Assembly (NCBI RefSeq): GCF_002077175.1
Contig: NZ_CP014943.1
Coordinates: 4,092,001 to 4,156,000 of the forward strand
Source: Colwellia sp. PAMC 21821
GTDB lineage: Bacteria > Pseudomonadota > Gammaproteobacteria > Enterobacterales > Alteromonadaceae
Direction: 5' to 3'
DNA: 64,000 nt
Made by a program: the position numbers and the translations under genes. The number at the start of each line of letters is the position of its first letter. Within the stretch, counting starts at the first letter, position 1. Below the pieces are notes generated by a model. It was not told the DNA's origin. It worked only from the letters and a program-made list of their open reading frames with translations, and did not search any database. This document shows, piece after piece, positions 63,410 through 64,000 of the stretch.

Positions 63410-64000
63410 TTATTTTTTAGGCGTAAACCTTATCAAATCATAAGTACCTTTCGTATGATGAATATATTGTTTTTCAGCCATTTTCTCTAACCAACGTTCC
63501 TTTAACTCAGGGTTCGTTTCTATACGAGAATCGCCCCAGCCATCCCACATAGGTTGAGCATCCCAATCAGTATTTATATAAGATACCGCTTTAATAACAT
63601 CACTATTAGCTTCTATATGATCGAATAATATTTGGAACCAATCAGACCAAATTAAACTATTTTTGGTTTTATTTAACCAAAATCCACGAGGGGTTGTTTC
63701 AGCGATAAAAATAGGTTTGTTTTTTTTACGCGCCAATTCCAGTGATACTTGAGGTGCAATGCTATTTGCCCAATATGAATAACCAATCCAATCTACATAT
63801 TCATCACCAGGCCAATATTCTAACCACTTATTCATCTTGAGATATGGACTAGAACTAGCAAATACGGTTGCAAAATTATTAAGTTTTTTTTCATTCAAAG
63901 CATCTACAATTCGACGCCAAGCTAGTTTGAAATTTGGCGCGTCGTAGTCATTCCACGCTCCATCAAACTCGTAACCAATTCTAATAAAAAAGGGTACATC
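63410..64000 (-). CDS. Glycoside hydrolase, C-terminal part (cut by window edge; GH26-like)
   Basis: The frame is open to the last base, so the N-terminal part lies outside. About 197 residues remain. RIGYEFDGAWNDYDAPNFK near the edge has the acid/base Glu pattern of GH26 and related clan-A enzymes, WPGDEYVDWIGYSYW follows, and KPIFIAETTPRGF contains the likely nucleophile Glu. Beta-mannanase and beta-1,3-xylanase activities occur in GH26, but the family assignment rests on short motifs. It ends 320 bases from the convergent GH3 gene, extending the glycan-use locus. Confidence 0.65.
   Translation of the reverse strand, partial: DVPFFIRIGYEFDGAWNDYDAPNFKLAWRRIVDALNEKKLNNFATVFASSSPYLKMNKWLEYWPGDEYVDWIGYSYWANSIAPQVSLELARKKNKPIFIAETTPRGFWLNKTKNSLIWSDWFQILFDHIEANSDVIKAVSYINTDWDAQPMWDGWGDSRIETNPELKERWLEKMAEKQYIHHTKGTYDLIRFTPKK

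Overview
The window looks like a chromosomal segment of an AT-rich marine gammaproteobacterium of the order Alteromonadales, probably Colwellia- or Thalassotalea-like. This is inferred from codon and protein style, dense fatty-acid and redox genes, a TonB receptor beside several tryptophan-halogenase-like genes, and a marine-type exo-glucanase. No search was run.

Positions 1-19,900 are core-type genes. They include acyl-CoA dehydrogenases, a FadD ligase, an MDR-type reductase and a molybdopterin oxidoreductase followed by a MoxR/VWA chaperone-like pair. A crotonase, a receiver-hemerythrin protein with altered key residues, a nitroreductase, a RES/Xre toxin-antitoxin pair, a FetB-like permease, a HupE-like protein with an anchored partner and a SulP transporter follow. 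Positions 20,004-21,467 hold a MATE exporter.

Positions 21,745-34,560 form an accessory region that starts at tRNA-Ser(TGA) and ends in two diverged copies of that tRNA's 3' end. It carries a tyrosine integrase with an excisionase-like partner, a mobilization operon (MobC-like protein and MOBP-type relaxase) and, upstream of that operon, a CRP-like site and nested inverted repeats that could be oriT. Cargo includes a GIY-YIG-like protein, an XRE regulator, a YjbR protein, a TetR-controlled haloalkane dehalogenase module with three operator-like boxes, small unknown genes, a truncated YcaQ-like gene and dispersed non-coding repeats. I read it as an integrative mobilizable element, or the layered remains of more than one.

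Positions 34,602-64,000 are a sugar-utilisation region. A LacI regulator lies near an inward-facing operon xylB-xylA-tal-tkt-pgi-galM, which takes D-xylose through xylulose 5-phosphate and the non-oxidative pentose phosphate pathway to hexose phosphates. A near-perfect palindrome, TGTTAGCGCTAACA, occurs before xylB, before a broken Gfo/Idh dehydrogenase and between a large TonB receptor and a run of four halogenase-like genes. Weaker versions precede lacI and pgi. This suggests one regulon joining outer-membrane uptake, the halogenase-like genes and xylose catabolism. The second halogenase-like gene is split at a run of seven Gs and lacks the family's active-site motifs. A GH3 exo-glucanase lipoprotein and an edge-truncated glycoside hydrolase complete the region. 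No dedicated xylose permease is visible.
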